From: JBCBCP01 sp039817385 | GTDB lineage: Bacteria; Pseudomonadota; Alphaproteobacteria; Rhodobacterales; Rhodobacteraceae | DNA: 64,000 nucleotides | Reading direction: 5' to 3' | Assembly: GCA_039817385.1 (NCBI GenBank) | Contig: JBCBVY010000002.1 | Location: 124,001-188,000 of the forward strand | Shown here: one piece after another, positions 1-8,344 of the stretch | Layout: every line of letters starts with the position of its first letter | Position numbering within the stretch: position 1 is the first letter of the stretch | Notes under the pieces: model-generated | What the model was told of the DNA's origin: nothing | What the model saw: only the letters and a program-made list of their open reading frames with translations | Database searches by the model: none | Made by a program: the position numbers and the translations under genes

Positions 1-956
1 GAGCTTCGGTTGGGGCTGTGGCGGCGGCGACGGCGCTGACGCTGCGCCTTAACGCGATGACGGGCTGGATCATGTGGGCGCTCACCACGTTCTTCCGCCA
101 GCTTGGTGTTGTCGAAGAAGGGATGGAGACAATCGCCCAGCCGATCACCCTTGTCGACAAACCGGGCGCGCCGCCGCTCAGCCTGAGCGATGGGCGGATC
201 GCGCTTCAGGGGCTGACGCACCATTACGGGCGCGGCTCTGGCGGGCTGAACGGTATCGACCTGACGATTGAGCCGGGGCAGAAGGTTGGGCTTGTTGGCC
301 GCTCTGGTGCGGGCAAGTCGACCCTCGTGAAGCTGCTCTTGCGGTTTTACGATCCAGAAAGCGGCCGCATTCTGATCGATGGGCAAGACGTGACAGAGGT
401 GACGCAGGATTCCCTGCGGCTCAAGATCGGGATGGTGCAGCAAGATAGCTCGCTGCTGCACCGCTCGGTGCGGGACAATATCCTTTATGGCCGTCCCGAC
501 GCCACCGAAGCCGAAGTGATCGAGGCCGCCCGTCAGGCCGAAGCGCATGAGTTCATTGAAACCCTGCGCGATCCGAAGGGGAACGAAGGCTACGACGCGC
601 AAGTGGGCGAGCGCGGCGTGAAGCTCTCTGGCGGGCAACGGCAGCGGGTGACGCTGGCCCGGGTGATCCTGAAAAACGCGCCCATCCTCGTGTTGGATGA
701 AGCAACCTCTGCGCTTGATTCCGAAGTTGAGGAGGCGATCCAGCGCACGCTGTACGGGATGATGGAGGGCAAGACGGTGATTGCCATTGCCCACCGCCTC
801 TCTACCATCGCGCAGATGGACCGCATCCTCGTGCTCGACGCTGGTATGATCGTCGAAGATGGCAGCCATGACGCGCTTCTGGCGCGGGGCGGGCTATATG
901 CCGAATTCTGGGCACGTCAATCCGGCGGGTTCATCGGGACGGAGGCCGCCGAGTGA
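1..956 (+). CDS. ABC exporter half-transporter, ATP-binding part (5' truncated by window edge)
   Basis: This is the C-terminal part of a fused permease-ATPase subunit; the reading frame runs in from before base 1. The visible part starts in the last membrane segment and holds a complete nucleotide-binding domain: Walker A GRSGAGKST near base 310, signature LSGGQRQR near base 627, Walker B ILVLDEATS near base 685 and an H-loop AHRLS. The stop overlaps the GTG of the next gene by 4 bases (GTGA). That gene is a close relative ending in the same type of tail (RQSGGFI...EAAE), so the pair probably forms a heterodimeric exporter in the inner membrane. The substrate cannot be told from the sequence. 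Confidence 0.93.
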   Translation, partial: ASVGAVAAATALTLRLNAMTGWIMWALTTFFRQLGVVEEGMETIAQPITLVDKPGAPPLSLSDGRIALQGLTHHYGRGSGGLNGIDLTIEPGQKVGLVGRSGAGKSTLVKLLLRFYDPESGRILIDGQDVTEVTQDSLRLKIGMVQQDSSLLHRSVRDNILYGRPDATEAEVIEAARQAEAHEFIETLRDPKGNEGYDAQVGERGVKLSGGQRQRVTLARVILKNAPILVLDEATSALDSEVEEAIQRTLYGMMEGKTVIAIAHRLSTIAQMDRILVLDAGMIVEDGSHDALLARGGLYAEFWARQSGGFIGTEAAE

Positions 957-2794
957 CACCATTGTGGAAACGACTTGTCACAATCAATGCCTTTCAGGAG
1001 GCCGAAGGCCCGCCGCCGCAGACACTGTGGCCCTTCCTGCGCTGGTGCCTGCAGGGCGCGTGGCCCGCGTTGTGGTTTGCGGCGCTCGTGTCCGCGATGG
1101 CAGGCGCGATGGAGGCGGTAACGGCGCTGATCCTCGGCTTGGTGATCGATGCATCGTTAACGCTGGGGCCAGATGGGTTTTTCAGCGTTCAGAACCTAGG
1201 GCTGATCTTGGGTGCGCTGGCGTTTTTCCTCGTGGCGCGGCCAGTGCTCTTTGGGCTGAGTTCGGCGACAAATTCGATGGTGGTGCAGCCAAATGTGAAC
1301 CCGCTGGTGCTGGCGCGGCTGCATCGCTGGACGCTGGGCCAATCCGTTGGCTTTTTTGACGACGACTTCGCGGGGCGCATCGCGCAAAAGCAGATGCAGG
1401 CGGCGCGGGCGGTCACGGATGTGGTATCCGAATTCATCAACGTGATTGCTTTCGCGCTTGCCTCGCTGGTCGGTTCGGTCCTGTTGCTGGTGGCCATCGA
1501 TTGGCGCGTGGCACTGGGCTTTGCGGTCTGGCTGGTGCTTTATTTCGCGCTCATCCGTTGGTTCCTGCCGCGCATTCGCGCGCGGTCGGCGGACCGGGCC
1601 GGGGCCCGGGCGACGGTGTCGGGGCAGGTCGTCGATACGATCACCAACATCAAGACGGTAAAGCTTTTCGCCCATGACGATCACGAGGACCGAGCAGCGC
1701 TTGGCGCGATTGAGACGTTTCGCATTTCCGCCTTTCGGTTTGGCGCGCTTGCCGCCGGGTTCCGGCTGGCGCTGATGAGCCTTGCGGGGCTTTTGCCGAT
1801 CCTTCTGCTCGGCGGTACGTTGGTGCTTTGGCAGATGGGGCAAGCGTCGCAGGGGGATATCGTGGCTGCGGGCGCTGTCGCGATCCGCACCGCGCAAATG
1901 ACCGGCTGGGTGTCTTTCACGCTGATGGCCATCTATTCGAACATTGGCGAGGTTGAGGACGGCATCCGCACCCTGACCCCGCGCAACCGGCTGGAGGATA
2001 CAACCGACGCCGCGCTTCGGGTGCCGCAGGGCGAGGTCGCGTTCAAGGGCATCAGCTTTGCTTATGGTGGCGGGGCCGGGGGTGTGGAGGGCATCAACCT
2101 GACCGTTCGCCCCGGTGAAAAGCTGGGGATCGTGGGCGCATCGGGCGCCGGGAAATCCACGCTCGTTTCGGTTCTGCTCCGCCTGTACGTACCAGAGGCC
2201 GGCCGGGTCGAGATTGACGGGACCGACATCGCGAATGTGACGCAGGAAAGCCTGCGCCGCAGCATCGGTATGGTCACCCAGGAAACGGCGATGTTCAACC
2301 GCTCGGCCCGCGAGAATATCCTTTACGGTCGCCCTGATGCGAGCGAGGCGGAAATGATCGCCGCCGCCCGCGCGGCGCAGGCGCATGCGTTCATCGAAGG
2401 GCTGCAGGATCACCGCGGGCGCACGGGCTATGACGCGCATCTGGGCGAGCGGGGCGTGAAGCTCTCCGGCGGGCAGCGCCAGCGGATCGCGCTGGCCCGG
2501 GCCATCCTGAAGGACGCGCCGGTGCTGGTGCTGGATGAGGCGACCTCGGCGCTCGACAGTGAGGTCGAGGCGCAGATCCAGACGGCCCTTGAACACGCGA
2601 TGGAGGGCAAGACCGTGCTGGCCATCGCGCACCGCCTGTCTACGCTGACGGAAATGGACCGAATCGTGGTCATGGACGCAGGCCGCATCGTGGAAGAAGG
2701 CAGCCACGACAGCCTTCTGGCGCGGGGCGGGCTTTACGCAAACTACTGGAACCGGCAGTCGGGGGGCTTTATCCGGGCGGAAGCCGCGGAGTAG
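953..2794 (+). CDS. ABC exporter half-transporter (permease-ATPase fusion)
   Basis: A 613-residue type I exporter subunit starting at GTG. Residues about 40-330 form a six-helix membrane domain with a conserved VVSEFINVI-type helix, followed by a nucleotide-binding domain (about 350-600). Walker A GASGAGKST is near residue 394, LSGGQRQR near 504, then VLVLDEATSALD and an AHRLS switch. Length matches MsbA/LmrA-type half-transporters. It is translationally coupled to the upstream partner by a 4-base overlap. The NBD tails of the two proteins are nearly identical in pattern, which points to an old tandem duplication. Multidrug, lipid or peptide export are all possible. Confidence 0.95.
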   Translation: MTPLWKRLVTINAFQEAEGPPPQTLWPFLRWCLQGAWPALWFAALVSAMAGAMEAVTALILGLVIDASLTLGPDGFFSVQNLGLILGALAFFLVARPVLFGLSSATNSMVVQPNVNPLVLARLHRWTLGQSVGFFDDDFAGRIAQKQMQAARAVTDVVSEFINVIAFALASLVGSVLLLVAIDWRVALGFAVWLVLYFALIRWFLPRIRARSADRAGARATVSGQVVDTITNIKTVKLFAHDDHEDRAALGAIETFRISAFRFGALAAGFRLALMSLAGLLPILLLGGTLVLWQMGQASQGDIVAAGAVAIRTAQMTGWVSFTLMAIYSNIGEVEDGIRTLTPRNRLEDTTDAALRVPQGEVAFKGISFAYGGGAGGVEGINLTVRPGEKLGIVGASGAGKSTLVSVLLRLYVPEAGRVEIDGTDIANVTQESLRRSIGMVTQETAMFNRSARENILYGRPDASEAEMIAAARAAQAHAFIEGLQDHRGRTGYDAHLGERGVKLSGGQRQRIALARAILKDAPVLVLDEATSALDSEVEAQIQTALEHAMEGKTVLAIAHRLSTLTEMDRIVVMDAGRIVEEGSHDSLLARGGLYANYWNRQSGGFIRAEAAE

Positions 2795-2800
2795 AGCCAC

Positions 2801-4018
2801 ATGTTCAGCCATACAATCGAGCGTCTTGGGGCGCAGGGGGACGGGATTGCTCCCGGGCCGGTCTATGTGACGCGCGCGCTGCCGGGTGAGTTGGTCGAAG
2901 GGGCGCAGGACGCTGGCCGGATCGAGGCCCCGCGCATCCTCCAGCCTTCGCCGGACCGGGTAAAGCCGCCCTGTACGCATTACAAAACCTGCGGGGGCTG
3001 TGTGGTGCAGCACGCCAGCGACGGCTTTGTGGCGGGCTGGAAGCAGGATTTGGTCCGTCAGGCCCTTGCATGGGACGGGGTCGAGGCCGAGGTTCTGCCG
3101 CCGTTGACGTCGCCTGCCCCGGCCCGCCGCCGCGCAGCGATTTCAGCGCGGCGCACGAAGGCCGGCGCATTGGCCGGATTTCACGGGCGCAAGTCTGGGA
3201 CCATCGTTGACGTAAAGCGGTGTGAAGTGCTCGATCCGGCCCTTGCCCCCGCCTTTGATATCGCGCGGCATCTGGCGCGCACGGGCGCCTCGCGCAGTGC
3301 GGAGCTGAATGTGTTGGCGACGGTATCGCGCGATGGTCTGGACATCGCGGTGACAGGCGGCAAGCCGCTGGACGCGTCTTTGCAGGCGGAGCTGGGCCAG
3401 TACTGCGGACAGCACGGCATCGCACGGCTGGCCTGGAATGATGAGGTCATCGCCCTGCGCCACCCGCCGCGGCAACGCTTTGGACCGGCCCATGTTGTGC
3501 CGCCGCCGGGCGCCTTCCTTCAGGCGACGGCCCATGCGCAAAAGGTCTTGCAGGACGCTGTTCTGACCGCGGCGGAGGGCTCAAAAAGTGCCGTGGACCT
3601 GTTTGCGGGCTGCGGGACGTTTTCCTTGCCGCTGGCGGAGTTGATGCGGGTGCACGCGGTTGAGGGGGATGCGGGCATGACCCGCGCGCTTGAGGCCGGG
3701 TGGCGCGGATCGCCCGGGCTGCGTCCTCTGACGGCGGAGGTGCGCGATTTGTTCCGCAACCCGCTGCTGCCGGATGAGTTGAAGCGCTACGATGTGGTTG
3801 TTCTGGACCCCCCGCGGGCGGGTGCCACCGCGCAAACCGCCGCCATCGCCCAAAGCATTGTGCCGGTCGTCGTCTATGTGTCCTGCAATCCCACCACTTT
3901 TGCACGCGATGCCGCTGTGCTCATCGCGGCGGGCTATTCGCTTGGCCCTGTGCAGCCGGTGGACCAATTCCGCTGGTCGCCCCATGTCGAAGTCGTGGCC
4001 CGGTTCCACCGACCCTAG
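2801..4018 (+). CDS. 23S rRNA/tRNA m5U methyltransferase, RumA/TrmA family
   Basis: A 405-residue S-adenosylmethionine-dependent RNA methyltransferase that makes 5-methyluridine. The N-terminal part is a short TRAM-like domain. Cysteines at about 58, 64 and 67 (CTHYKTCGGC), plus one in VKRCEVLD, match the four ligands of the 4Fe-4S cluster in RlmD (RumA). The SAM-binding motif is DLFAGCGTFSLPLAE, the catalytic-base region is VLDPPRAG, and the nucleophile is Cys362 in VSCNPTTFARD. It follows the ABC pair by 6 bases and may be cotranscribed. The exact target uridine (U1939 or U747 type) cannot be told from sequence alone, so no symbol is given. Confidence 0.93.
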   Translation: MFSHTIERLGAQGDGIAPGPVYVTRALPGELVEGAQDAGRIEAPRILQPSPDRVKPPCTHYKTCGGCVVQHASDGFVAGWKQDLVRQALAWDGVEAEVLPPLTSPAPARRRAAISARRTKAGALAGFHGRKSGTIVDVKRCEVLDPALAPAFDIARHLARTGASRSAELNVLATVSRDGLDIAVTGGKPLDASLQAELGQYCGQHGIARLAWNDEVIALRHPPRQRFGPAHVVPPPGAFLQATAHAQKVLQDAVLTAAEGSKSAVDLFAGCGTFSLPLAELMRVHAVEGDAGMTRALEAGWRGSPGLRPLTAEVRDLFRNPLLPDELKRYDVVVLDPPRAGATAQTAAIAQSIVPVVVYVSCNPTTFARDAAVLIAAGYSLGPVQPVDQFRWSPHVEVVARFHRP

Positions 4019-4104
4019 ATCTGCACAGGTCACGCTGGCTTGACTATGCTGCGCCGCAGCTCTGGTGTATGCTCCGCGACAAAGAGGCAGTGCAGGCAAA
4101 GCAC

Positions 4105-4605
4105 ATGAAGCGCAGAACGGTTTTGGCAGGCGGCGCCGCGGCGTTCGCCCTTGCGGGGTGCAGCGGCACCAGCAAATTCAAGCGCTATGACGGGCCCGAG
4201 GTCACCTATGTCGTCGTCAACAAGGGCGCGCGGCACATGTACCTGTTGCACAATGACACCGTGCTCGAACAGTATACAATCGACCTTGGCTTTGCGCCCA
4301 TTGGCGACAAGTTCATTGAAGGCGACGGGCGCACCCCCGAAGGGCTTTACATGATCGACCGGCGCAACCCGAACTCGCGGTTTCACCTGTCACTGGGCAT
4401 AGATTACCCGCGCCCGCGTGACATCGAAGAGGCGCGCAAGCTGGGCAAAAGCCCGGGCGGCGACATCTTCATCCACGGCAAATCAAAGCCCTGGAAAAAG
4501 GGCCGGAACGACTGGACCTGGGGCTGCATCGCCGTGACCAATCGCGAGATGGAAGACATCTACGCGATGGTGCGCAACGGCACGCCGATCATGATCAACC
4601 CGTAG
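4105..4605 (+). CDS. L,D-transpeptidase (YkuD domain) lipoprotein
   Basis: A 166-residue cell-wall enzyme expected to form 3-3 cross-links or attach proteins to peptidoglycan in the periplasm. The ATG at 4105 gives a clean export signal, MKRRTVLAGGAAAFALAGC, combining a twin-arginine-like start with a lipobox (LAGC). An upstream in-frame start at 4069 would only add a charged tail. The YkuD catalytic pair is visible: His124 in FIHGK and Cys141 in TWGCIAVTN. The 3' end overlaps the convergent CAP-domain gene by 11 bases. A second L,D-transpeptidase lies about 0.8 kb downstream, so this is a small envelope-remodelling neighbourhood. Confidence 0.92.
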   Translation: MKRRTVLAGGAAAFALAGCSGTSKFKRYDGPEVTYVVVNKGARHMYLLHNDTVLEQYTIDLGFAPIGDKFIEGDGRTPEGLYMIDRRNPNSRFHLSLGIDYPRPRDIEEARKLGKSPGGDIFIHGKSKPWKKGRNDWTWGCIAVTNREMEDIYAMVRNGTPIMINP

Positions 4606-5245
4606 CGGGCTGGCCCAACTGGCTTTCGATGATTTCGAGGTCCGTCGGCTCTTCGGTCGCCTCCGCCGTTGGCGCCGGGACAAGCCGCGATGCGGAGGGG
4701 TTTGCGGCCGGGATCAGCGGCGTTGCGCTTGGGTTCCCGGTGACGAGCGTCCACCAGATCTTGCCATTGGATTCCTGGTGCCAGGCAAAGCCCATCTGGC
4801 GCGCCTCGCCCGCCATGACCGTACGGCGGGTGTCCGGCTGTTCCATCCACGCGGCGAGCACTTCGAGCTCGGTCTCGTAGGTTTCCGCGATATTCTCGCC
4901 CACAAGGCGACCCGCGTAGCCGACCCGCTGAAGCCGGTCGATGGGTGAAGAGCCGTCCGAGCCGAAATGCCACGGGCGGTTCTGCACCGACATGTCAAGC
5001 GAATGGGTGGCAGCGGCCGCGTTCAGCTGCGCGTTCAGCTCGACGGGCGGAAGGCTTTGTGCGGCGCGCAGGGCGTTGACGGAATCCAGCATGCGGAACT
5101 GAAGCTTGGCTGTGTCGCCCGGGCGAATACGGTAGAGTTTGGGCAAGGGGCGGCCATCAGCGCCGAACTGCGGCTCGGTCGGGGCCACGGCACAGGCGCC
5201 CAAACCCATCAGGGCAAACAGTAAAACAGACAACAGACGGATCAT
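4595..5245 (-). CDS. CAP/SCP-domain lipoprotein
   Basis: A 216-residue secreted protein with a lipoprotein signal (lipobox LGAC at Cys18) and a CAP (cysteine-rich secretory, SCP/PR1) domain over about residues 40-165. Family marks are LNAAAATHSLDMS, WHFGSDGSSPIDR, VGENIAET and a final MGFAWHQESNG...WWTLVTG strand. The C-terminal 50 residues are Pro/Ala/Glu-rich and low complexity. Bacterial CAP proteins of this kind are exported but their activity is poorly known. The start is one of two adjacent ATGs (5248 or 5245). It is transcribed divergently from the Tat-exported L,D-transpeptidase at 5415, and the two share an inverted-repeat intergenic region. Confidence 0.88.
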   Translation of the reverse strand: MIRLLSVLLFALMGLGACAVAPTEPQFGADGRPLPKLYRIRPGDTAKLQFRMLDSVNALRAAQSLPPVELNAQLNAAAATHSLDMSVQNRPWHFGSDGSSPIDRLQRVGYAGRLVGENIAETYETELEVLAAWMEQPDTRRTVMAGEARQMGFAWHQESNGKIWWTLVTGNPSATPLIPAANPSASRLVPAPTAEATEEPTDLEIIESQLGQPATG

Positions 5246-5290
5246 CATGGCCTCCACACACGCGCGCCTGTCCGCTTTATCCCGCGCACC

Positions 5291-5350
5291 GTCGCAATTC
5301 AAACGCACATCGGCGCAAGATTGCGTGTTGACGGTTCTTTGAATTGCGAC
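5291..5350. promoter_or_regulatory. Perfect 13-bp inverted repeat between divergent envelope genes
   Basis: The arms GTCGCAATTCAAA (5291-5303) and TTTGAATTGCGAC (5338-5350) are exact reverse complements, separated by 34 bp that hold a smaller dyad (CGCAA-GA-TTGCG, 5314-5325). The element sits in the middle of the 169-bp gap between the CAP lipoprotein (minus) and the L,D-transpeptidase (plus). Read outward, each arm offers TTGAAT, so each could be part of a promoter or an operator half-site. Shared regulation is inferred. Confidence 0.55.
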
Positions 5351-5414
5351 TGCGTCTTTCGGGTCATAAAACAAAGGACAGACTGCTGGACCACAAGCTT
5401 TGACAGAGGCGAAA

Positions 5415-6008
5415 ATGACCGACACACCCAAATCTTCTTATGGCCGCCGTGCTTTCCTTGCCGGCACAGCCGCCGTTCTGGGCACGCCTGCGATTGCGCA
5501 GCAGATCCCGGCCGGCCAGGCCGAGCGGGACCCGACGCAGGCCGTGCGCCGCAACATCTCCAGTTTCCGCACGCTGGATTGGCAGCCGTATTTCAGCGAC
5601 TTGCGCAACGGTGCGATCCTCGTGGATATCGACAGCCGCGCCGTGCACTTCTGGAACGAGGAGCAAAGCGTCTACAAGCTGTACCCCTCCTCTGTGCCGT
5701 TGACCGATGACCTGACACGCCGGGGTCGGACGCAGGTCATTCTGAAGGATCCCAAACCTGACTGGCGCCCGACACCGTCGATGAAGCAGCGCAACCCGGA
5801 ATGGCCTGACTATATCGGCCCGGGTCCGGACAATCCGCTTGGCACGCGGTCTTTGCACCTGAGCTGGACCTATTACCGAATCCACGGCACGCATGACACG
5901 CGCAAGATTGGCCGCCGGTCGTCCAACGGCTGCATCGGCCTTTACAATGAGCACATTGAAGAGCTGTACGAGATGGCCAAAGTTGGCACCCAAGTGTTGC
6001 TTATTTGA
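5415..6008 (+). CDS. L,D-transpeptidase (YkuD domain), Tat-exported
   Basis: A 197-residue periplasmic L,D-transpeptidase. The N-terminus has a twin-arginine signal (YGRRAFLAGTAA followed by a hydrophobic stretch and AIAQQ cleavage region). The YkuD fold is marked by LSWTYYRIHGTHD with His157 and by RSSNGCIGLYN with catalytic Cys173. The ATG at 5415 is preferred over a TTG at 5400 because GAGGC lies at good spacing and it begins MTDTPK before the Tat motif. It differs from the neighbouring lipoprotein L,D-transpeptidase in both its signal and its mature sequence, so the two may act at different sites or on different acceptors. Confidence 0.93.
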   Translation: MTDTPKSSYGRRAFLAGTAAVLGTPAIAQQIPAGQAERDPTQAVRRNISSFRTLDWQPYFSDLRNGAILVDIDSRAVHFWNEEQSVYKLYPSSVPLTDDLTRRGRTQVILKDPKPDWRPTPSMKQRNPEWPDYIGPGPDNPLGTRSLHLSWTYYRIHGTHDTRKIGRRSSNGCIGLYNEHIEELYEMAKVGTQVLLI

Positions 6009-6076
6009 CGACAACCTGGCGATTGCAGCAGACGGGCACGGAATCCGCCTTTGCATTCCCCTGCGATTGCTGGTTT

Positions 6077-6103
6077 ACCAAACTTACGAGGTAAGTCTTG
6101 GGT
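6077..6103. promoter_or_regulatory. Imperfect dyad upstream of small exported protein gene
   Basis: ACCAA-a-CTTAC-gag-GTAAG-tc-TTGGGT forms a near-perfect dyad 44 bp before the ATG at 6147. It could be a leader hairpin or an operator; nothing in the sequence decides which. Confidence 0.35.
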
Positions 6104-6146
6104 GCGCGCAGACGATTATGCCTGCGCGCTAAAACTGGAGGTTAAC

Positions 6147-6326
6147 ATGAAAAAACTCGTTCTCGCCGCTGCTCTGACCGCTGCCGCTTCCACCGCATTC
6201 GCCGGCGCACCCGCCGATCCGGTCATCGAAGCGCCCGTCATCGTTGAAGAAGCAACCAGCTCGTCCGCAGGCATCGTCCTGCCGCTGCTGCTGCTCGTCA
6301 TCGTGGCAGCTGCTGTCGTCGACTAA
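6147..6326 (+). CDS. Small exported or membrane-anchored protein, 59 aa
   Basis: A 59-residue protein with a typical signal peptide (MKKLVLAAALTAAASTAFAG), a short acidic linker (about 21-40) and a strongly hydrophobic C-terminal segment (IVLPLLLLVIVAAAVV) ending in Asp. A strong GGAGG stands 6 bases before the ATG, and a bidirectional terminator follows the stop. If the signal is cleaved, the mature product is about 38 residues, mostly one membrane helix. I do not recognise a function. It is convergent with ferrochelatase. Upstream in-frame starts exist but lack a ribosome site. Confidence 0.8.
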   Translation: MKKLVLAAALTAAASTAFAGAPADPVIEAPVIVEEATSSSAGIVLPLLLLVIVAAAVVD

Positions 6327-6346
6327 GTCGGCGCACAACGCTTACG

Positions 6347-6375
6347 AAAAAGGCGGCTCCCGGGCCGCCTTTTTT
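6347..6375. terminator. Bidirectional intrinsic terminator
   Basis: AGGCGGC and GCCGCCT pair around a 6-base loop, with an A run on the left and a T run on the right. It serves both the small exported protein gene (plus) and hemH (minus), which converge here. Confidence 0.88.
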
Positions 6376-6396
6376 GCAATTTGAAGGTGGTGCGGC

Positions 6397-7458
6397 CTAG
6401 TCGAGCCAGCCGCGCAGGTTTTCCTCGATCACGGCGCCAAGCGCCTTGATATGTGCCTCGTCATCGTTGAGGCAGGGGATATAGGTGAACTGTTCACCGC
6501 CTGCTTCCTCGAAGCTTTCCTTGATCTCTTCGTTGATCTCTTCGAGCGTTTCGATGCAGTCGGCCGAAAAGGCGGGCGCGCAGACCGCGATGTTCTTCTT
6601 GCCGTCTTCGGCCAGCCGCGCAACCTCTTCAACGGTGTAGGGCTTGAGCCATTCTTCGGGGCCGAAACGGGACTGGAAGGTGCTGGTGATCTCCGTGTCG
6701 TCCCAGCCCAGCCGCTCTTTCAACAGGCGGGTCGTTTTCACGCATTGGCAGTGGTACGGGTCACCCTCCATCAGGTAGCGCTGCGGCACGCCGTGATAGG
6801 AACACACGAGAATATCGGGCCGCGTCTCGAGGCTCGCATAGGCGCGCTCGATCGACTGCGCCAGCGCTTCGATGTAGTGCGGATGGTCGTAATAGGCGCG
6901 CACCGTGCGTGTCACCGGCTGCCACTTTTCCTCCATCAACGCGCGGAAAAATTGATCATTCGCGGTGGCTGAGGTTGCACCGGCGTAATGTGGATACAGC
7001 GGGAAGAAGAGGATCTTCTGACAGCCCGCCGCCGTCATTTCCTGCACCTTCGATTTCGTGGACGGGTTGCCGTAGCGCATACAGAAATCGACCATCACCT
7101 GATCGCCGTAGCGCGCGTGCATCGCGTCTTTGATCTTGGCCGTCTGGTCCTTTGTGATCGTCATAAGGGGGCTTTCGCCCGCCGCGTGGTTCCAGATCGA
7201 CTTGTACGCCGCGCCCGAGCTGAAGGGGCGTTTGCTAAGGATGACGAGTTGCAGCAGCGGCTGCCAGATCCACGGCGAATAGTCGATCACACGCCGGTCC
7301 GACAGGAATTCAGACAGGTAACGCCGCATCGACCAGTAGTCGTAATTGTCGGGCGTGCCGAGGTTGGCCAGCAGGATGCCAACCTTCTCCGCCGGGATGG
7401 CGGGGTGGTCTGGCCCGGCATGAACGGGGCGTTTGGCGGTCTTGGTCGCGTCCAACAT
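6397..7458 (-). CDS. hemH: Ferrochelatase
   Basis: A 353-residue enzyme that inserts Fe2+ into protoporphyrin IX, the last step of protoheme synthesis, at the cytoplasmic membrane face. Family marks are KVGILLANLGTPDNYDYWSMRRYL near the start, FPLYPHYAGATSAT, the active-site CSYHGVPQRY (catalytic His) and PAFSADCIETLEEI near the C-terminus. Length matches alphaproteobacterial HemH. It stands alone, converging on the small exported protein and sharing its terminator. No internal stop or unusual composition is seen. Confidence 0.97.
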   Translation of the reverse strand: MLDATKTAKRPVHAGPDHPAIPAEKVGILLANLGTPDNYDYWSMRRYLSEFLSDRRVIDYSPWIWQPLLQLVILSKRPFSSGAAYKSIWNHAAGESPLMTITKDQTAKIKDAMHARYGDQVMVDFCMRYGNPSTKSKVQEMTAAGCQKILFFPLYPHYAGATSATANDQFFRALMEEKWQPVTRTVRAYYDHPHYIEALAQSIERAYASLETRPDILVCSYHGVPQRYLMEGDPYHCQCVKTTRLLKERLGWDDTEITSTFQSRFGPEEWLKPYTVEEVARLAEDGKKNIAVCAPAFSADCIETLEEINEEIKESFEEAGGEQFTYIPCLNDDEAHIKALGAVIEENLRGWLD

Positions 7459-7512
7459 GGGTGGCTCCGAATGGGGTTAGACGTCAGATAAAGGCTTTTG
7501 GCCCCGGGTCAA

Positions 7513-8328
7513 TCAATCGGGCAGCTTTGTCTCAGTGCTGCCAAGGGCATCGGCAAGGCGTGCGGTGGCCGATCCGGGGCGCAGCGGCTTGGGCTGGCTT
7601 TCGTCCGGAGCCCAACCGGTGAGGGCGATCAGCTCGACCGTCGCCTCGATCCCGCCTTCGGGCGCTGGGTAGGTCTCCGCGTAGCGCGCGGCGGTGTCTG
7701 TGATGATACCGCGCGGGGTTGGTGTGCGCAGCCGGTCCGCCATCGCGTTGGCCTCGCCCATCGCACGCAGGTCGTGCATCAGGGCCAGCACGTGGGGATA
7801 GACGACACGCAGCGGCAGGCTGTCCGCGACCGGCAGGTTCAGCCCCGCACGTTGCAGCAGCGCGCCGAGATCGCGCACCTCTCCCATCGGGGCCACGCGT
7901 GGAGATAGCCCGCCCGAGGCCGCGATCTCCGCCTCGGCAAGGCAGGCGCGCAGCTCGTGCAGGGTTTGCCCACCCGGCGCGATCCCGAGGAACACCCCGT
8001 CTGGGCGCAGCGCGCGGCGGCACTGGATCAGCTGTCCAACCGGGTCGCTGGCCCAGTGCAGGGCCATCGCGTGGATGACGAGGTCGCAGGTCAAAGGCTC
8101 GAGCGCCAGCGTCTCATCATCGGGAACAACCTGTGCGTCCGGGAAAGCCTCGGACCAGATGGACCCATGCCCGGTCACAATCGCCACGTCCGTAAACGGC
8201 TTGTTAACCATCCCTATCCGATCCTGCACCTCGTCGATGGCAACGCGGTGCAGGAAATCGGCCATGCCGCGTGTCCGGGCACGCGCACGGTTGCGAAGCA
8301 GGGCGGGGCGGTCGGTCAGGTTCTGCAT
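7513..8328 (-). CDS. SAM-dependent methyltransferase (BioC/NDUFAF5-like)
   Basis: A 271-residue class I methyltransferase domain protein. It begins MQNLTDRPALLRNRARA, the typical opening of alphaproteobacterial proteins related to BioC and mitochondrial NDUFAF5. The fold is indicated by VAIVTGHGSIWSE (motif I position), CDLVIHAMALHWASDPVG and FLGIAPGGQTLHELR. Motif I is less glycine-rich than usual (TGHGS). The ATG at 8328 is used because upstream codons run into the divergent comF gene. The substrate is unknown; methylation of a protein or quinone-related substrate is possible. It is divergent from comF, with overlapping 5' ends or only a few bases between them. Confidence 0.85.
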   Translation of the reverse strand: MQNLTDRPALLRNRARARTRGMADFLHRVAIDEVQDRIGMVNKPFTDVAIVTGHGSIWSEAFPDAQVVPDDETLALEPLTCDLVIHAMALHWASDPVGQLIQCRRALRPDGVFLGIAPGGQTLHELRACLAEAEIAASGGLSPRVAPMGEVRDLGALLQRAGLNLPVADSLPLRVVYPHVLALMHDLRAMGEANAMADRLRTPTPRGIITDTAARYAETYPAPEGGIEATVELIALTGWAPDESQPKPLRPGSATARLADALGSTETKLPD

Positions 8329-8344
8329 GGGACGGAGAGATAGG

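Noticed and set aside
1196..3013. 605-codon open frame on the minus strand opposite the ABC exporter and methyltransferase genes
   Set aside because: Codon-bias shadow of GC-rich genes; His/Arg-rich low-complexity product with no domain, overlapping two certain genes.
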